64,000 nucleotides of DNA from CBDDFV01 sp965227335 (GCA_965227335.1 CBDDFV010000006.1:310001-374000), one strand, 5' to 3'. Positions 28,655-36,115 are shown, counted from the stretch's first letter. Notes: a model not told the origin generated them from the letters alone. Numbers and translations are program-made.

Positions 28655-28743
28655 GAACAGGGATGAGGAGAACAGGAGATCAGGAGGCCTGCGAAGAAGC
28701 CCTTCTGCTCCACTGACTCCTGATCACCTGATCTGACCTGCGG

Positions 28744-28774
28744 GCCGGGTGACGGAAACGTCATCCGGCTCTTT
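28744..28774 (+). terminator. intrinsic terminator after groEL
   Basis: GCCGGGTGACG pairs with CGTCATCCGGC across a GAAA tetraloop (11 bp stem with one G-T pair), followed by TCTTT. It closes the groES-groEL unit. Confidence 0.75.
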
Positions 28775-28804
28775 CCCCGCCTTCGAAGACAACGGAGCAT
28801 TCCC

Positions 28805-29167
28805 GTGCCCCCCACCGGTCTTGGCGTCGGACTCGGCGCCGTCATCATGCCGCTCTCGATCATCGGGATGATCCTGAAATCCCAGAACGGCGGTCTCCTG
28901 GGCCGGTTTCGGAAGGCCGGGGCGACGTCGCCGGAGACCGCCCGCAAGCCGTCGACGCTCAAGCTCGGACACAACGAGCGGATCGAGATGGAGCGCTACC
29001 TCGACGCGAAGATCCTCGTCAAGCTCGACGACGGACGGATCTGGCTGGACATGGCGCGGGCGAAACGTCGCCTCCTCATCATGACGGCCATCGTCGCGAC
29101 GGCGCTGACGTTGCTGGCGGTGTTCGGCGGCCCGCTGGTATGGGACGCAATCGCGAGCAAAACCTGA
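28805..29167 (+). CDS. small two-helix membrane protein
   Basis: This 120-residue protein begins with a GTG at 28805, preceded by CGGAG 8 nt upstream. A hydrophobic segment at about 5-24 (GAVIMPLSIIGMIL) and another at about 90-111 (LIMTAIVATALTLLAVF) enclose a polar region with IEMERYLDAKILVKLDDG. I do not recognise it. It has its own hairpin at the 3' end and lies just after the groEL terminator. The loop sequence KILVKLDDGRIWLDMARA is loosely similar to the small groESL ORFs, which may be chance. Confidence 0.55.
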   Translation: MPPTGLGVGLGAVIMPLSIIGMILKSQNGGLLGRFRKAGATSPETARKPSTLKLGHNERIEMERYLDAKILVKLDDGRIWLDMARAKRRLLIMTAIVATALTLLAVFGGPLVWDAIASKT

Positions 29168-29186
29168 CCCCCGGCTTTGCCGGGGG
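29168..29186. repeat. CCCCCGGC palindrome, copy 1
   Basis: CCCCCGGC-TTT-GCCGGGGG is a perfect 8-bp stem immediately after the stop of the small membrane-protein gene. It could terminate transcription and is the same palindrome as at 29251. Confidence 0.7.
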
Positions 29187-29250
29187 GCAACGTACGAAAA
29201 CCCGGCGGGCGTTGTCGTGTCGCCGGACGTGCAAGGTCGGCGTTGGTTAA

Positions 29251-29269
29251 CCCCCGGCGGAGCCGGGGG
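29251..29269. repeat. CCCCCGGC palindrome, copy 2
   Basis: CCCCCGGC-GGA-GCCGGGGG repeats the arms of the 29168 element with a different loop. It lies 2 nt upstream of a TATGAT promoter element for the PH-domain gene. Two copies 65 bp apart suggest a dispersed REP-like element. Confidence 0.7.
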
Positions 29270-29270
29270 C

Positions 29271-29276
29271 TATGAT
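29271..29276 (+). promoter_or_regulatory. candidate leaderless -10 box
   Basis: TATGAT ends exactly 6 nt before the ATG at 29283. TTAACC at 29247-29252 is a possible -35 box with 18 bp spacing, partly inside the palindrome. It predicts a leaderless mRNA. Confidence 0.45.
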
Positions 29277-29282
29277 GGGCTC

Positions 29283-29834
29283 ATGGACCCCAACGAAAAA
29301 GTTCTCTGGGAAGCGGAGTTCAACCCCAAGGTCAAGATGTACTGGCTCTTGAGCGGCGCGATCGTGCTGACCATCTGCGTCATCACGATTCCCCTCCTGC
29401 CGGTGTGGCTGATCCTCGGGAACTTCGTCACGCAGAAGTACCTCGACCAGATGTCGTGCACGCTGACCGACCGGGCGGTGCGTATCCGGAAGGGGTTCTT
29501 TGTGCGGGTTGAGAAGGCCGCGCCGCTCGACAAACTCACCGACGTCGGGACCGTCCAGGGCCCGATCATGCGGGCGATGGATCTCACCGGTCTGAGTTTC
29601 GAGACCGCGGGTCAGTCGTCGCAGGGCGCGCTGATCTCGATGGTGGGCATCGTCGATCCCGAAGGATTCCGGGAGGCGGTGCTGGAGCAACGCGACAAAC
29701 GAGCCGCGCGGGGAGACTCGGGTCGGACGGCCGCTGCGTCGTCAACCGGCGCGCCCGGCGGCGAAGAAGTCGTGGGCCTGCTCCGCGACATTCGGGACGG
29801 GCTGTCGCGGATCGAGTCGAAGCTGGACCAGTAA
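29283..29834 (+). CDS. membrane PH-domain (bPH2/YdbS-like) protein
   Basis: This 183-residue protein has two membrane segments near the N-terminus (about 19-55: YWLLSGAIVLTICVITI and LLPVWLILGNFV). A bacterial PH-like domain follows (about 60-135), with CTLTDRAVRIRKGFFVRVEKAAPLDKLTDV and a terminal helix ending GFREAVLEQR. This is the DUF304/bPH2 plan. A disordered Ala/Gly linker and a final amphipathic helix (VVGLLRDIRDGLSRIESKL) end the protein. The ATG at 29283 has no Shine-Dalgarno sequence but a -10 box 6 nt upstream. Function is unknown beyond membrane association. Confidence 0.82.
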   Translation: MDPNEKVLWEAEFNPKVKMYWLLSGAIVLTICVITIPLLPVWLILGNFVTQKYLDQMSCTLTDRAVRIRKGFFVRVEKAAPLDKLTDVGTVQGPIMRAMDLTGLSFETAGQSSQGALISMVGIVDPEGFREAVLEQRDKRAARGDSGRTAAASSTGAPGGEEVVGLLRDIRDGLSRIESKLDQ

Positions 29835-29845
29835 GCCGGGATTCC

Positions 29846-29938
29846 CCACGCTCCACCTCCCACTGTCCACTCTCCACTCTCCACTCTCCACTTCCCACTT
29901 CCCACTTCCCACTCTCCACTGTCCACTGTCCACTCCCC
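29846..29938 (+). repeat. heptamer tandem array, orientation CCACTNT
   Basis: About 13 copies of a 7-bp unit (CTCCACT, TCCCACT and GTCCACT variants) run without gaps. The array begins 12 bp after the stop of the PH-domain gene. It is the mirror orientation of the array at 30039. Confidence 0.9.
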
Positions 29939-30038
29939 GTGCCTTCCGCACGATCACGGCAGCGCCGCTCCGGACCGGCCTCGCACGCCGCGGGATGTCC
30001 CGTGGGTGCGAATGGCAATTGGACGTGTCAGACCGCGA

Positions 30039-30125
30039 CAGTGGAAAGTGGAGAGTGGAGAGTGGAGAGTGGAGAGTGGAGAGTGGACGGTGGACGGTGG
30101 ACGGTGGACGGTGGACGGTGGGCGG
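30039..30125 (+). repeat. heptamer tandem array, orientation AGTGGAN
   Basis: About 12 copies of a 7-bp unit run first as AGTGGAG, then as CGGTGGA. It is the inverse complement of the 29846 array across a 100 bp spacer, so the two could pair as a long imperfect hairpin. It ends 12 bp before the 3' end of the next minus-strand gene. Confidence 0.9.
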
Positions 30126-30136
30126 AGACAACTGGG

Positions 30137-30415
30137 TCATTCAGCCGGGGGACGGGCCTGCAATCTGAACCGCGCGGCGATCCACGCCGCGGCCAGGCAG
30201 ACCGGCGCCGGCCAGTGATGCACCACGGCGTACGGATGCGGATCGGTCATGCTCAGGGTCATTCGCTGCATGACCATGACCGCGATCAGATTGAGCAGCG
30301 TCACGATCACGAGCAACCGGAAGCCGACCCGTGGCGACGCCACGAACGGCGCAGGGCATCCCAACCACGTCGGCAGATAGACCACTGCGCCTTCAATCAC
30401 CGCGTGCTGGAACAT
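30137..30415 (-). CDS. putative small membrane protein
   Basis: This 92-residue ORF has a membrane-like stretch VGFRLLVIVTLLNLIAVMVM (about 30-50) and a second mildly hydrophobic segment WPAPVCLAAAWIAARF near the C-terminus. I do not recognise it. It lies 18 bp downstream of the VOC-protein gene in the same orientation and would be cotranscribed. No alternative coding frame covers the region. The ORF is short, so it may not be real. Confidence 0.45.
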   Translation of the reverse strand: MFQHAVIEGAVVYLPTWLGCPAPFVASPRVGFRLLVIVTLLNLIAVMVMQRMTLSMTDPHPYAVVHHWPAPVCLAAAWIAARFRLQARPPAE

Positions 30416-30433
30416 GGCGGGATGAACCCCGAC

Positions 30434-30814
30434 TTACGCCGACGCCGATTCGTCGGACTCATACACGCCGAACAGCACGCCCTGCGGATCCAGCGCGTAG
30501 GCGATGTAGCCGACGCCGGGAATCGGCATCTTGTCGACGACGATCTGACCGCCGTGCGCCCGGATCTTGTCGCAGTGCGCATCCACCGACTCGACATCGA
30601 TCGTGTTCACCGTGCGCGGCTGACCGTCCCGGCTCGGCATGAAACCGCCGTCGATCCCCGGCGTTTCAAAATCGGGCATCGACTTGCCCGACTCCGTCAT
30701 CCAGTACGGCTCGTTTCCGAATTGATGGAACTTCCAGCCGAACACGTCGCCGAAGAATTTCTTCGACGCCTCGATGTCCTCGGAGTGGATCTCGAAGTGG
30801 ACGATGCGGTTCAT
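30434..30814 (-). CDS. VOC family (glyoxalase/bleomycin-resistance-like) protein
   Basis: This 126-residue protein has two beta-alpha-beta modules in the vicinal-oxygen-chelate fold. It opens with IVHFEIHSEDIEASKKFFGDVFGW, and the second half has GGQIVVDKMPIPGVGYIAYALDPQG. His7 and the late acidic position are where metal ligands are found in the family. The substrate is not predictable; VOC proteins include isomerases, dioxygenases and drug-binding proteins. GGAG lies 7-8 nt before the ATG, and a TATGAT lies about 33 nt upstream. Confidence 0.88.
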   Translation of the reverse strand: MNRIVHFEIHSEDIEASKKFFGDVFGWKFHQFGNEPYWMTESGKSMPDFETPGIDGGFMPSRDGQPRTVNTIDVESVDAHCDKIRAHGGQIVVDKMPIPGVGYIAYALDPQGVLFGVYESDESASA

Positions 30815-30846
30815 GGGTTGTCTCCGATCGGGGTGGTGGTCGACCG

Positions 30847-30852
30847 ATCATA
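30847..30852 (-). promoter_or_regulatory. candidate -10 box for VOC gene
   Basis: On the minus strand TATGAT (30852-30847) is a 5 of 6 match to TATAAT, and TTGGGT inside the adjacent inverted repeat (30876-30871) could be the -35 box at 18 bp. Confidence 0.4.
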
Positions 30853-30854
30853 AC

Positions 30855-30927
30855 GTAGGTTGGGTCCACGACCCAACACGAACGTGCAACCCATGTCATC
30901 CGATGTTGGGTCGTGGACCCACCCTAC
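30855..30927. repeat. inverted repeat with 23-bp arms
   Basis: The left arm at 30855-30877 (GTAGGTTGGGTCCACGACCC and on) matches the reverse complement of the right arm at 30905-30927 with one mismatch. A spacer of 27 bp separates them. Each arm is itself palindromic (TGGGTCCACGACCCA). The right arm covers the stop codon of the Zn-finger gene. It looks like a MITE or REP-type element, and no transposase is near. Confidence 0.8.
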
Positions 30928-31283
30928 GGCTTGCGCCAATCCCACTCCGGATCCTTGTGCAGCACGCCGGCGGCGCGTTTGACGCAGCGGCGGCACACCA
31001 CCGAATCCTCGTGCAGCGGACTCCGCCACCCGGGTTCGTCGGCCCGGTCCATCGCCGCGCGGTCCTTTGCATCCTCGCGACACAACGGGCACGTGTAGTC
31101 CGTCGCCGGGACGGACTTGTTCACCACCAGCTCCGTGTACGCGACAAGCAGGCACTTCCCGCAGATGCACGCGCCCTGGTGACCCTCGATCATCGGCTCG
31201 TCCATCGTCCACGTGCGTCGGCAGAAGTCGCAGAGCACATCTGACATCTGCACGTTCGTTTCATCCGTTCCGGGCTTACGCAT
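30924..31283 (-). CDS. small zinc-ribbon protein with ClpX-like Cys pattern
   Basis: This 119-residue protein has two pairs of CxxC-type motifs. The first, CDFCRRTWTMDEPMIEGHQG followed by CICGKC, matches the spacing of the ClpX N-terminal C4 zinc finger. The second, CPLCRE and CRRC, follows after a linker. I do not know a function; protein-protein contact or substrate recognition is typical of such fingers. The ATG at 31283 overlaps the end of trmB by 8 nt, so it is the third gene of the dusB-trmB operon. Its TAG stop lies inside the inverted repeat at 30905-30927. Confidence 0.75.
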   Translation of the reverse strand: MRKPGTDETNVQMSDVLCDFCRRTWTMDEPMIEGHQGACICGKCLLVAYTELVVNKSVPATDYTCPLCREDAKDRAAMDRADEPGWRSPLHEDSVVCRRCVKRAAGVLHKDPEWDWRKP

Positions 31284-31959
31284 CGACCGGCTCCTTCCGC
31301 ACGAGCGTCATGCCGTGAAACGGCCGTCCCTCGCGGCGGTACTTCCGCTCGAAGTTCGTGCCGACGACCTCGCCCTCGCCCGCCGAATCGGGGCGATCGA
31401 ACTCGACACGCTCGAACAACCGCTCGGCCCGCGCGGCGTGCGTCTGCATCCATTCCCACAGATCATCGTGATCCGTCACGATCCGAAGTTCGCCGCCCGG
31501 CTGCAGAATCCGGTGGAACGCGGCGAGCGTGTGGTCCTGCACGACGCGACGCTTGTGGTGCCGCTTCTTCGGCCAGGGATCGGAGAAGTACAGGTGAATC
31601 ACCGCGGCGATGGAATCGGGACACCAGTAGCGGATGAACTCCGTCGCGTCGCCGCGCAGCATGCGAACGTTTCGGATGTCGTTGCGGCGGAGCCGATCCG
31701 CGGCGTACCGGTAGAACTCGGCGGCCCACTCGATCCCGAGGAAGTTCGTCTCCGGCTGAAGCACCGCCTGCTGCACGAGAAACGTCCCCTTGCCGGAGCC
31801 GATCTCCAGTTCGAAGCGACGCTCCGGATGCTCGAACCACGTGCGGGGATCGACGCGGCAGGCGGTGGGGTCCGCGGGGTCGAACGCGGGGAGGTCGGAT
31901 TGATCGATCCCCCACCCCTCGGTGACCAGCTCACGTCCGCGGGAGAGGCCGAAACTCAC
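31276..31959 (-). CDS. trmB: tRNA (guanine-N7)-methyltransferase
   Basis: This 227-residue protein has the SAM-binding LEIGSGKGTFLVQQA, NFLGIEWAAEF and the family signature YFSDPWPKKRHHKRR. TrmB methylates G46 in the variable loop of tRNA. The GTG start at 31959 overlaps the dusB stop (GTGA), so it is translationally coupled. The longer open frame upstream is antisense-like sequence inside dusB and is not used. Length is normal. Confidence 0.95.
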   Translation of the reverse strand: MSFGLSRGRELVTEGWGIDQSDLPAFDPADPTACRVDPRTWFEHPERRFELEIGSGKGTFLVQQAVLQPETNFLGIEWAAEFYRYAADRLRRNDIRNVRMLRGDATEFIRYWCPDSIAAVIHLYFSDPWPKKRHHKRRVVQDHTLAAFHRILQPGGELRIVTDHDDLWEWMQTHAARAERLFERVEFDRPDSAGEGEVVGTNFERKYRREGRPFHGMTLVRKEPVDA

Positions 31960-33122
31960 GCCGCGCTCCCTGCGGGTTCGACGACATCGGCGTCCACGGG
32001 ATAGAACCGATCGAGCACGGCCTTCCAGTCCTCGACCGACTTGCACGTCACGAACGCCTTCTTGACATCCTCCGCCTGTGGATGGTGCGTCGAGAACTTG
32101 ATCCCGAACTTCCGCATCATCCGCGACGCCGGCTTCTCGCCGTGCAGCGCGACCGACAACTCGAAGTGTTCGAGCAGGGCGTCCCGCTGCTCGGCGATGG
32201 TCGGCGCGGCGGGCGTCTCTCCCGCCATGAGCTGCCGCGCCTGGCGGAAGATCCAGGGATTCCCGATGCATCCGCGTGCGACCGACACCGCATGCACGCC
32301 GGTGAGGTCGAGCATGCGGAAGATGTCGTCGACCGTCCAGATGTCGCCGGAGCCGAAGATGACTTTGTCCGGATGTCGCTTCACCAGTTCGGTCAGAAAC
32401 GGCCAGCGCCCGGGGCCGAGGTACTTCTGCTGGACCGTGCGGCAGTGCACGGTCGCCCAGGCGTAGCCGATTTCGTAGACCGCCTCGAAGATGCGCTCGA
32501 AGTTCGCGGCCATCTCGGGCGTGTCGTCCCAGGCGCGGCGGAGCTTCACCGTGGTCGGAATGTGCGCCGGGACCGCCTCGCGCACGGCGCGGAGGACGTC
32601 GATCGCCCGTTCGGGCGTGGTGAGGAAGTGGCCGCCGCGATCCCGCTTGCGGATCTTCTTGACCGGGCACGCCATGTTGACGTCGATGGTGTCGTAGTTC
32701 ATCGTCGCCAGCAGCGCGGCGCCCTGCGCCATTTCATCGGGGAAGGTGCCCATGATCTGACCGGCGATGGGATGATCGTCGAGTCCGGCGGCCTGGTTCT
32801 CGGCGGGGTCGCCCGTGCCGCACTCTTCGGCGAGGAGGTCGGGATCTTCGCGGGTGCGTCCTTTGCCGCCGTTGATCAGGGTGCGGTCGAGGAGGGCCTC
32901 GGTGATGCAGTAGGGGCAGCCGTGACGACGGGCGACGAGCCGCATGGCGCCGTCGGAGTAGCCCGCGAGGCCCGCCTGAAAGAAGGGCGCATCGAAGCCC
33001 GGCACGGTCGCGGGGATCCGCGGATCGATCGTGAACCCGCGGGCGATCTCGGAGATCGGGGCCGACGGGGTGCGATCGGGCAGTTCGGATGGCTCCATCT
33101 GGACGGACATCTTCGCAATCAT
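31956..33122 (-). CDS. dusB: tRNA-dihydrouridine synthase
   Basis: This protein of 388 residues is an FMN-dependent TIM-barrel enzyme that reduces uridine to dihydrouridine in tRNA. It has FFQAGLAGYSDGAMRLVARR, the catalytic Cys in NMACPVKKIRKRDRGG, and GSGDIWTVDD with the following CIGNPWIF. The ATG at 33122 is my choice. The frame also permits a GTG at 33170 and an ATG at 33110. It starts an operon with trmB and the Zn-ribbon gene, giving a small tRNA-modification unit. Confidence 0.92.
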   Translation of the reverse strand: MIAKMSVQMEPSELPDRTPSAPISEIARGFTIDPRIPATVPGFDAPFFQAGLAGYSDGAMRLVARRHGCPYCITEALLDRTLINGGKGRTREDPDLLAEECGTGDPAENQAAGLDDHPIAGQIMGTFPDEMAQGAALLATMNYDTIDVNMACPVKKIRKRDRGGHFLTTPERAIDVLRAVREAVPAHIPTTVKLRRAWDDTPEMAANFERIFEAVYEIGYAWATVHCRTVQQKYLGPGRWPFLTELVKRHPDKVIFGSGDIWTVDDIFRMLDLTGVHAVSVARGCIGNPWIFRQARQLMAGETPAAPTIAEQRDALLEHFELSVALHGEKPASRMMRKFGIKFSTHHPQAEDVKKAFVTCKSVEDWKAVLDRFYPVDADVVEPAGSAA

Positions 33123-33179
33123 AGTCGTCCCGCCCGCCGACTCCAGCCCGGCCGGCGCCGTGACGTCCACGGACCCGGT

Positions 33180-33208
33180 GTGACGAGCCCGCGGGGGTCC
33201 GATACCAT
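33180..33208 (+). promoter_or_regulatory. candidate leaderless promoter
   Basis: GTGACG (33180-33185, 4 of 6) and TACCAT (33203-33208, 4 of 6) are 17 bp apart. The -10 box ends 6 nt before the ATG at 33215, so the mRNA would be leaderless. Confidence 0.4.
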
Positions 33209-33214
33209 GCGGGC

Positions 33215-33658
33215 ATGTCGACCCGACGCGTCATGATCGCGGCGGGCGGCCTGATCCTCGCGGGTCTCGTCGCCTGTTCGCCCCCGAAGTACCTCCCGGC
33301 GGCCGCGACCGCCCCGTACCCGTTCGAACTTCACCGGGCGGACAACGTCGCGATCCAGGTCTTCCGCGACGAGACGGAGATCGAAATCGTCAACGGGACG
33401 GCGCAGAGCTTCGAGAACGCGACGCTGTGGCTGAACCAGCGGTACGCGCGGCCGCTGTCGTCGCTGCCCGCGGGGTCATCGCTCCGCATGTCGCTGTGGG
33501 ACTTCCGTGACGAATGGGGCGGCCTCTTCAACGCGGGCGGGATCTGGGCCACGCAGGATCCGACCCCGCTGCGTCTCGTGCAGATCCAGGTCGACGAGAC
33601 CTCGCCGCTGGTCGGCCTGGTGGTCGTGCGTCAGGCGGGCGACAAGCTGATCTGGTGA
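33215..33658 (+). CDS. putative lipoprotein, unknown function
   Basis: This 147-residue protein has a lipoprotein signal ending in LVACS with Cys21 as the acylated residue. The mature part is a beta-rich domain (VAIQVFRDETEIEIVNGTAQ and ATLWLNQRYARPL) of a type often seen in small planctomycete lipoproteins. I do not recognise a named family. It converges on the GlpX-like gene with a 7 bp gap and is divergent from dusB. Confidence 0.7.
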   Translation: MSTRRVMIAAGGLILAGLVACSPPKYLPAAATAPYPFELHRADNVAIQVFRDETEIEIVNGTAQSFENATLWLNQRYARPLSSLPAGSSLRMSLWDFRDEWGGLFNAGGIWATQDPTPLRLVQIQVDETSPLVGLVVVRQAGDKLIW

Positions 33659-33665
33659 ATGCTCT

Positions 33666-34907
33666 CTAGGATGCCTCGGCGTCGGGGACCGGCGCCTGAC
33701 CCGGGGTCGATGCGTCGACTTGCACCTCCGGGATCGACGGCTCCTCCCCGCGGGGCGACTTGAACATTCGATCCGCCCATGCGCCGAGCACACGGTCGCC
33801 GCGTCTCAACTCGCCGCCGTCGATGAACTCGGTGTTGGTGAGACTGATTCCGCTGGCCGTGCGTCGGACGGATCGTTCACTGACATTGAAAGTGAGGCTC
33901 TCGCAGGACACACGATGGTCCGGCCGGTATCGGACGCGATCCATGAAACAGACTTCGGTGACGCTGGTCATGATCACCGAAGCATCCGCACCACTCGGAA
34001 TGAAATCACGCTCGGTGAGGAGGACGGGATCGTGCCGGACCACCGTCCTGTGAAAAGGGAGCGCCAGCAGACGGCCGTTCATCGCCCGCGTGACGGCGGC
34101 GATCTGATACGCCTGCACGCGACGGGCGACCATGACGCCCATGCTGACATGCCCGAGCATGGCGGCGGCGGCGGCGGCGACGGTGGAGCCGTCGAGCACG
34201 CGTCGGCGAAGGCGGGTCAGGCCAAGCTTCCCGCAGAAGCTCTTCTTGGGCGGAAAGGTGTGGCCCACTACGGGAACAATGATGCCCTGATCACGAATGG
34301 CGTCAATCAGCGACTGGATGGGGAGGCGACACGCCGCATCGAGCAGGTCGGTCTCGTCGGCAAGTCCGAGCCTCGCGCCCGCAAGGTCGTCAATCGCGTT
34401 CCGGACGGACGGCGCTGCGGCTCGTTCGGGTCCGACGATGATCAGCAGAAACTGTTGCGGCCGCATCAGGGCGAGCGTGTCCGGCGGCGCGGCGAGCATC
34501 GCGGTGACGGTCGACGACCGACCGGCGCGCGCCGCGACAGCGCCGTCGAAGGGCGACGCGAGAAAGTCCAGGTCGAACTCACGCCGGTCGGCGACCGCCT
34601 TGCCCAGGAGACGCGATCGCGTTGAACCATCCTCGGCCGTGACCTCCTCGCACGCCTTGTCGAACTCCGCGTAAGCGATCCCGAGTTCGCCGGCCCGATC
34701 GACATCGTCGATCCCGAGCAATCCGAGGTTGAGGGGCGCGAACTTGAGATTGGACAGCAGCGACCGCCCCGCCCACGCGCGAAGGGTCGGCACGGTGCCC
34801 GGCGGCTCCGCCGCGCGACCGCAGCCCATGAGAAGACCGGACAAGACCGCCGTCTGCTCGCAGACCCGCTGGAACTCACGTTCGCCGATACGCAAAGCAA
34901 AAGTCAT
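33666..34907 (-). CDS. GlpX (class II fructose-1,6-bisphosphatase)-like protein, active site apparently lost
   Basis: This 413-residue protein aligns by eye with GlpX over most of its length. Residues about 14-54 match the N-terminal RVTE-A-L helix. 114-138 (DFLASPFDGAVAARAG) sits where GlpX has D-A-DPIEGT. 256-281 includes MNGRLLA, identical to E. coli GlpX. 309-350 matches the ATG-T-GDLL-G to RGKS-TIRRI block. The metal ligands appear missing: the DPIEGT motif is SPFDGA and no GEGE-DEAPM is present. It may be a regulatory or neofunctional relative. AAGG precedes the ATG at 34907. The homology is an eye alignment, not a search result. Confidence 0.6.
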   Translation of the reverse strand: MTFALRIGEREFQRVCEQTAVLSGLLMGCGRAAEPPGTVPTLRAWAGRSLLSNLKFAPLNLGLLGIDDVDRAGELGIAYAEFDKACEEVTAEDGSTRSRLLGKAVADRREFDLDFLASPFDGAVAARAGRSSTVTAMLAAPPDTLALMRPQQFLLIIVGPERAAAPSVRNAIDDLAGARLGLADETDLLDAACRLPIQSLIDAIRDQGIIVPVVGHTFPPKKSFCGKLGLTRLRRRVLDGSTVAAAAAAMLGHVSMGVMVARRVQAYQIAAVTRAMNGRLLALPFHRTVVRHDPVLLTERDFIPSGADASVIMTSVTEVCFMDRVRYRPDHRVSCESLTFNVSERSVRRTASGISLTNTEFIDGGELRRGDRVLGAWADRMFKSPRGEEPSIPEVQVDASTPGQAPVPDAEAS

Positions 34908-34940
34908 TCTTAGACCTTACGTCAGGACGCCGGGATCGCC

Positions 34941-35004
34941 AGAAATTCGGCGCGCTTTTTGTGGCGTCCCGGTCGCTTGATACGCAAGAAATTCGGCGCG
35001 CTTT
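34941..35004. repeat. 18-bp direct repeat in intergenic region
   Basis: AGAAATTCGGCGCGCTTT occurs at 34941-34958 and again at 34987-35004, 46 bp apart. The region lies between divergent genes (GlpX-like and dockerin-anchored protein), so it may be a pair of operator sites. The AT-rich flanks stand out from the local GC. Confidence 0.7.
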
Positions 35005-35136
35005 CAATCTCCGCAACTCTCCTGTGCGACTTGCATTACATCGCCGACGCTTCACACTGAACGTGGTTCACGAACGGCGTTCGAGATGAGGCGACCGCCA
35101 CGACCCTCCGCCCGTCGGCGGAACAGGAGTCATCTG

Positions 35137-36093
35137 ATGAAACGTATCTTCCTCCTCGCCCTCCTCACGACGTTCGTCCTTTCGCCCCTTCCGGATGCTT
35201 GCGGCGACGAGATCGTCGTCGCGTGCGGCGAAGACCTCGAGCCCATCGTCATGCCGTTCGGCGCCTCGACGACCTGCTCGATCAGTCCCGCCTCCGACTC
35301 GGATCTCTTCACGGTGATCGTGCCCGCCGGTCCCGCCCGGATGGTGCGGCTGACCATCCGCTCCACGAGCAACAACGCCGATCCCCTGGTGGAGATCTTC
35401 GGGCCCGACGGCTTCAGCGACAGCTTCGCCTGTTCGGCTTCGACCTTCTCCACGTGTTCGGCGTCGAAACTGATCGAACTCGCGCCCGGGACCTACACCG
35501 TGCTCTGCAGCGAGGGCCAGGCCGATCAAACCATGGGGTATCAGTTCGGCGTCGAAGCGTATCCTCCGGACGCGGCCCCGGACCTTCCGTACGGCGCGTC
35601 GTCCGGATTCACCATCAGCCCGGCCGTGGACTACGACTGGTTCCGGATTCCCGATGTCGCGGCCGGCGCGCTGATTCGCGTCACCGTCTCCTCGTCTTCC
35701 AACAACGCTGATCCGAGGCTGGAGATCGTCGGCGCCGACGGTGCGATTCACGCCGCCGACGGCTGCGACGCCTCCACCTTCAGCACCTGCTCGTTCCAGA
35801 CCAACTGGACGGCGCCCGCCTCCGGCGACTACTGGATTGGGCTGCACGAGGGCGCCTGGGACCAGAACATGGCGGGTTCGGTGAGCGTGCAATGCCTCGT
35901 GGGTTGCGGACCCGCCCCGTCCTGCCCCGCGGACCTCGACGGAGACGGCGTCGTCGACGCCGCCGACCTCGCCCTGCTCCTCGTGCTGTGGGGACCGGTC
36001 GGCGGTCTGCCCGGAGCCGATCTCAATGACGACGGCGTCATCGACGCGGCGGACCTCTCCACCCTCCTCGCCGCGTGGGGCTCCTGCGCCTGA
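35137..36093 (+). CDS. secreted PPC-type beta-sandwich protein with dockerin-like C-terminal repeats
   Basis: This 318-residue protein has a signal peptide (about 1-24). Two beta-sandwich units follow, each with DLFTVIVPAG or DWFRIPDV and an NNADPLVEIFG or NNADPRLEIVG strand, as in bacterial pre-peptidase C-terminal domains. Two calcium-binding loops of dockerin type end the protein: DLDGDGVVDAADLALLL and DLNDDGVIDAADLSTLLA, ending near AWGSCA. This terminal pair is the planctomycete dockerin-like anchor. AGGAG lies 7-9 nt before the ATG at 35137, which is preferred over the upstream in-frame 35086. A terminator follows. Confidence 0.85.
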   Translation: MKRIFLLALLTTFVLSPLPDACGDEIVVACGEDLEPIVMPFGASTTCSISPASDSDLFTVIVPAGPARMVRLTIRSTSNNADPLVEIFGPDGFSDSFACSASTFSTCSASKLIELAPGTYTVLCSEGQADQTMGYQFGVEAYPPDAAPDLPYGASSGFTISPAVDYDWFRIPDVAAGALIRVTVSSSSNNADPRLEIVGADGAIHAADGCDASTFSTCSFQTNWTAPASGDYWIGLHEGAWDQNMAGSVSVQCLVGCGPAPSCPADLDGDGVVDAADLALLLVLWGPVGGLPGADLNDDGVIDAADLSTLLAAWGSCA

Positions 36094-36115
36094 TCGCGTC
36101 GCGAACTGCCTCATC

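Noticed and set aside
29846..30125. CRISPR array
   Set aside because: Units are 7 bp and contiguous with no spacers, and no cas genes are near.
29612..30140. Small open frames made of SGEWRVE-type repeats
   Set aside because: They are translations of the heptamer arrays, with no codon or protein signal.
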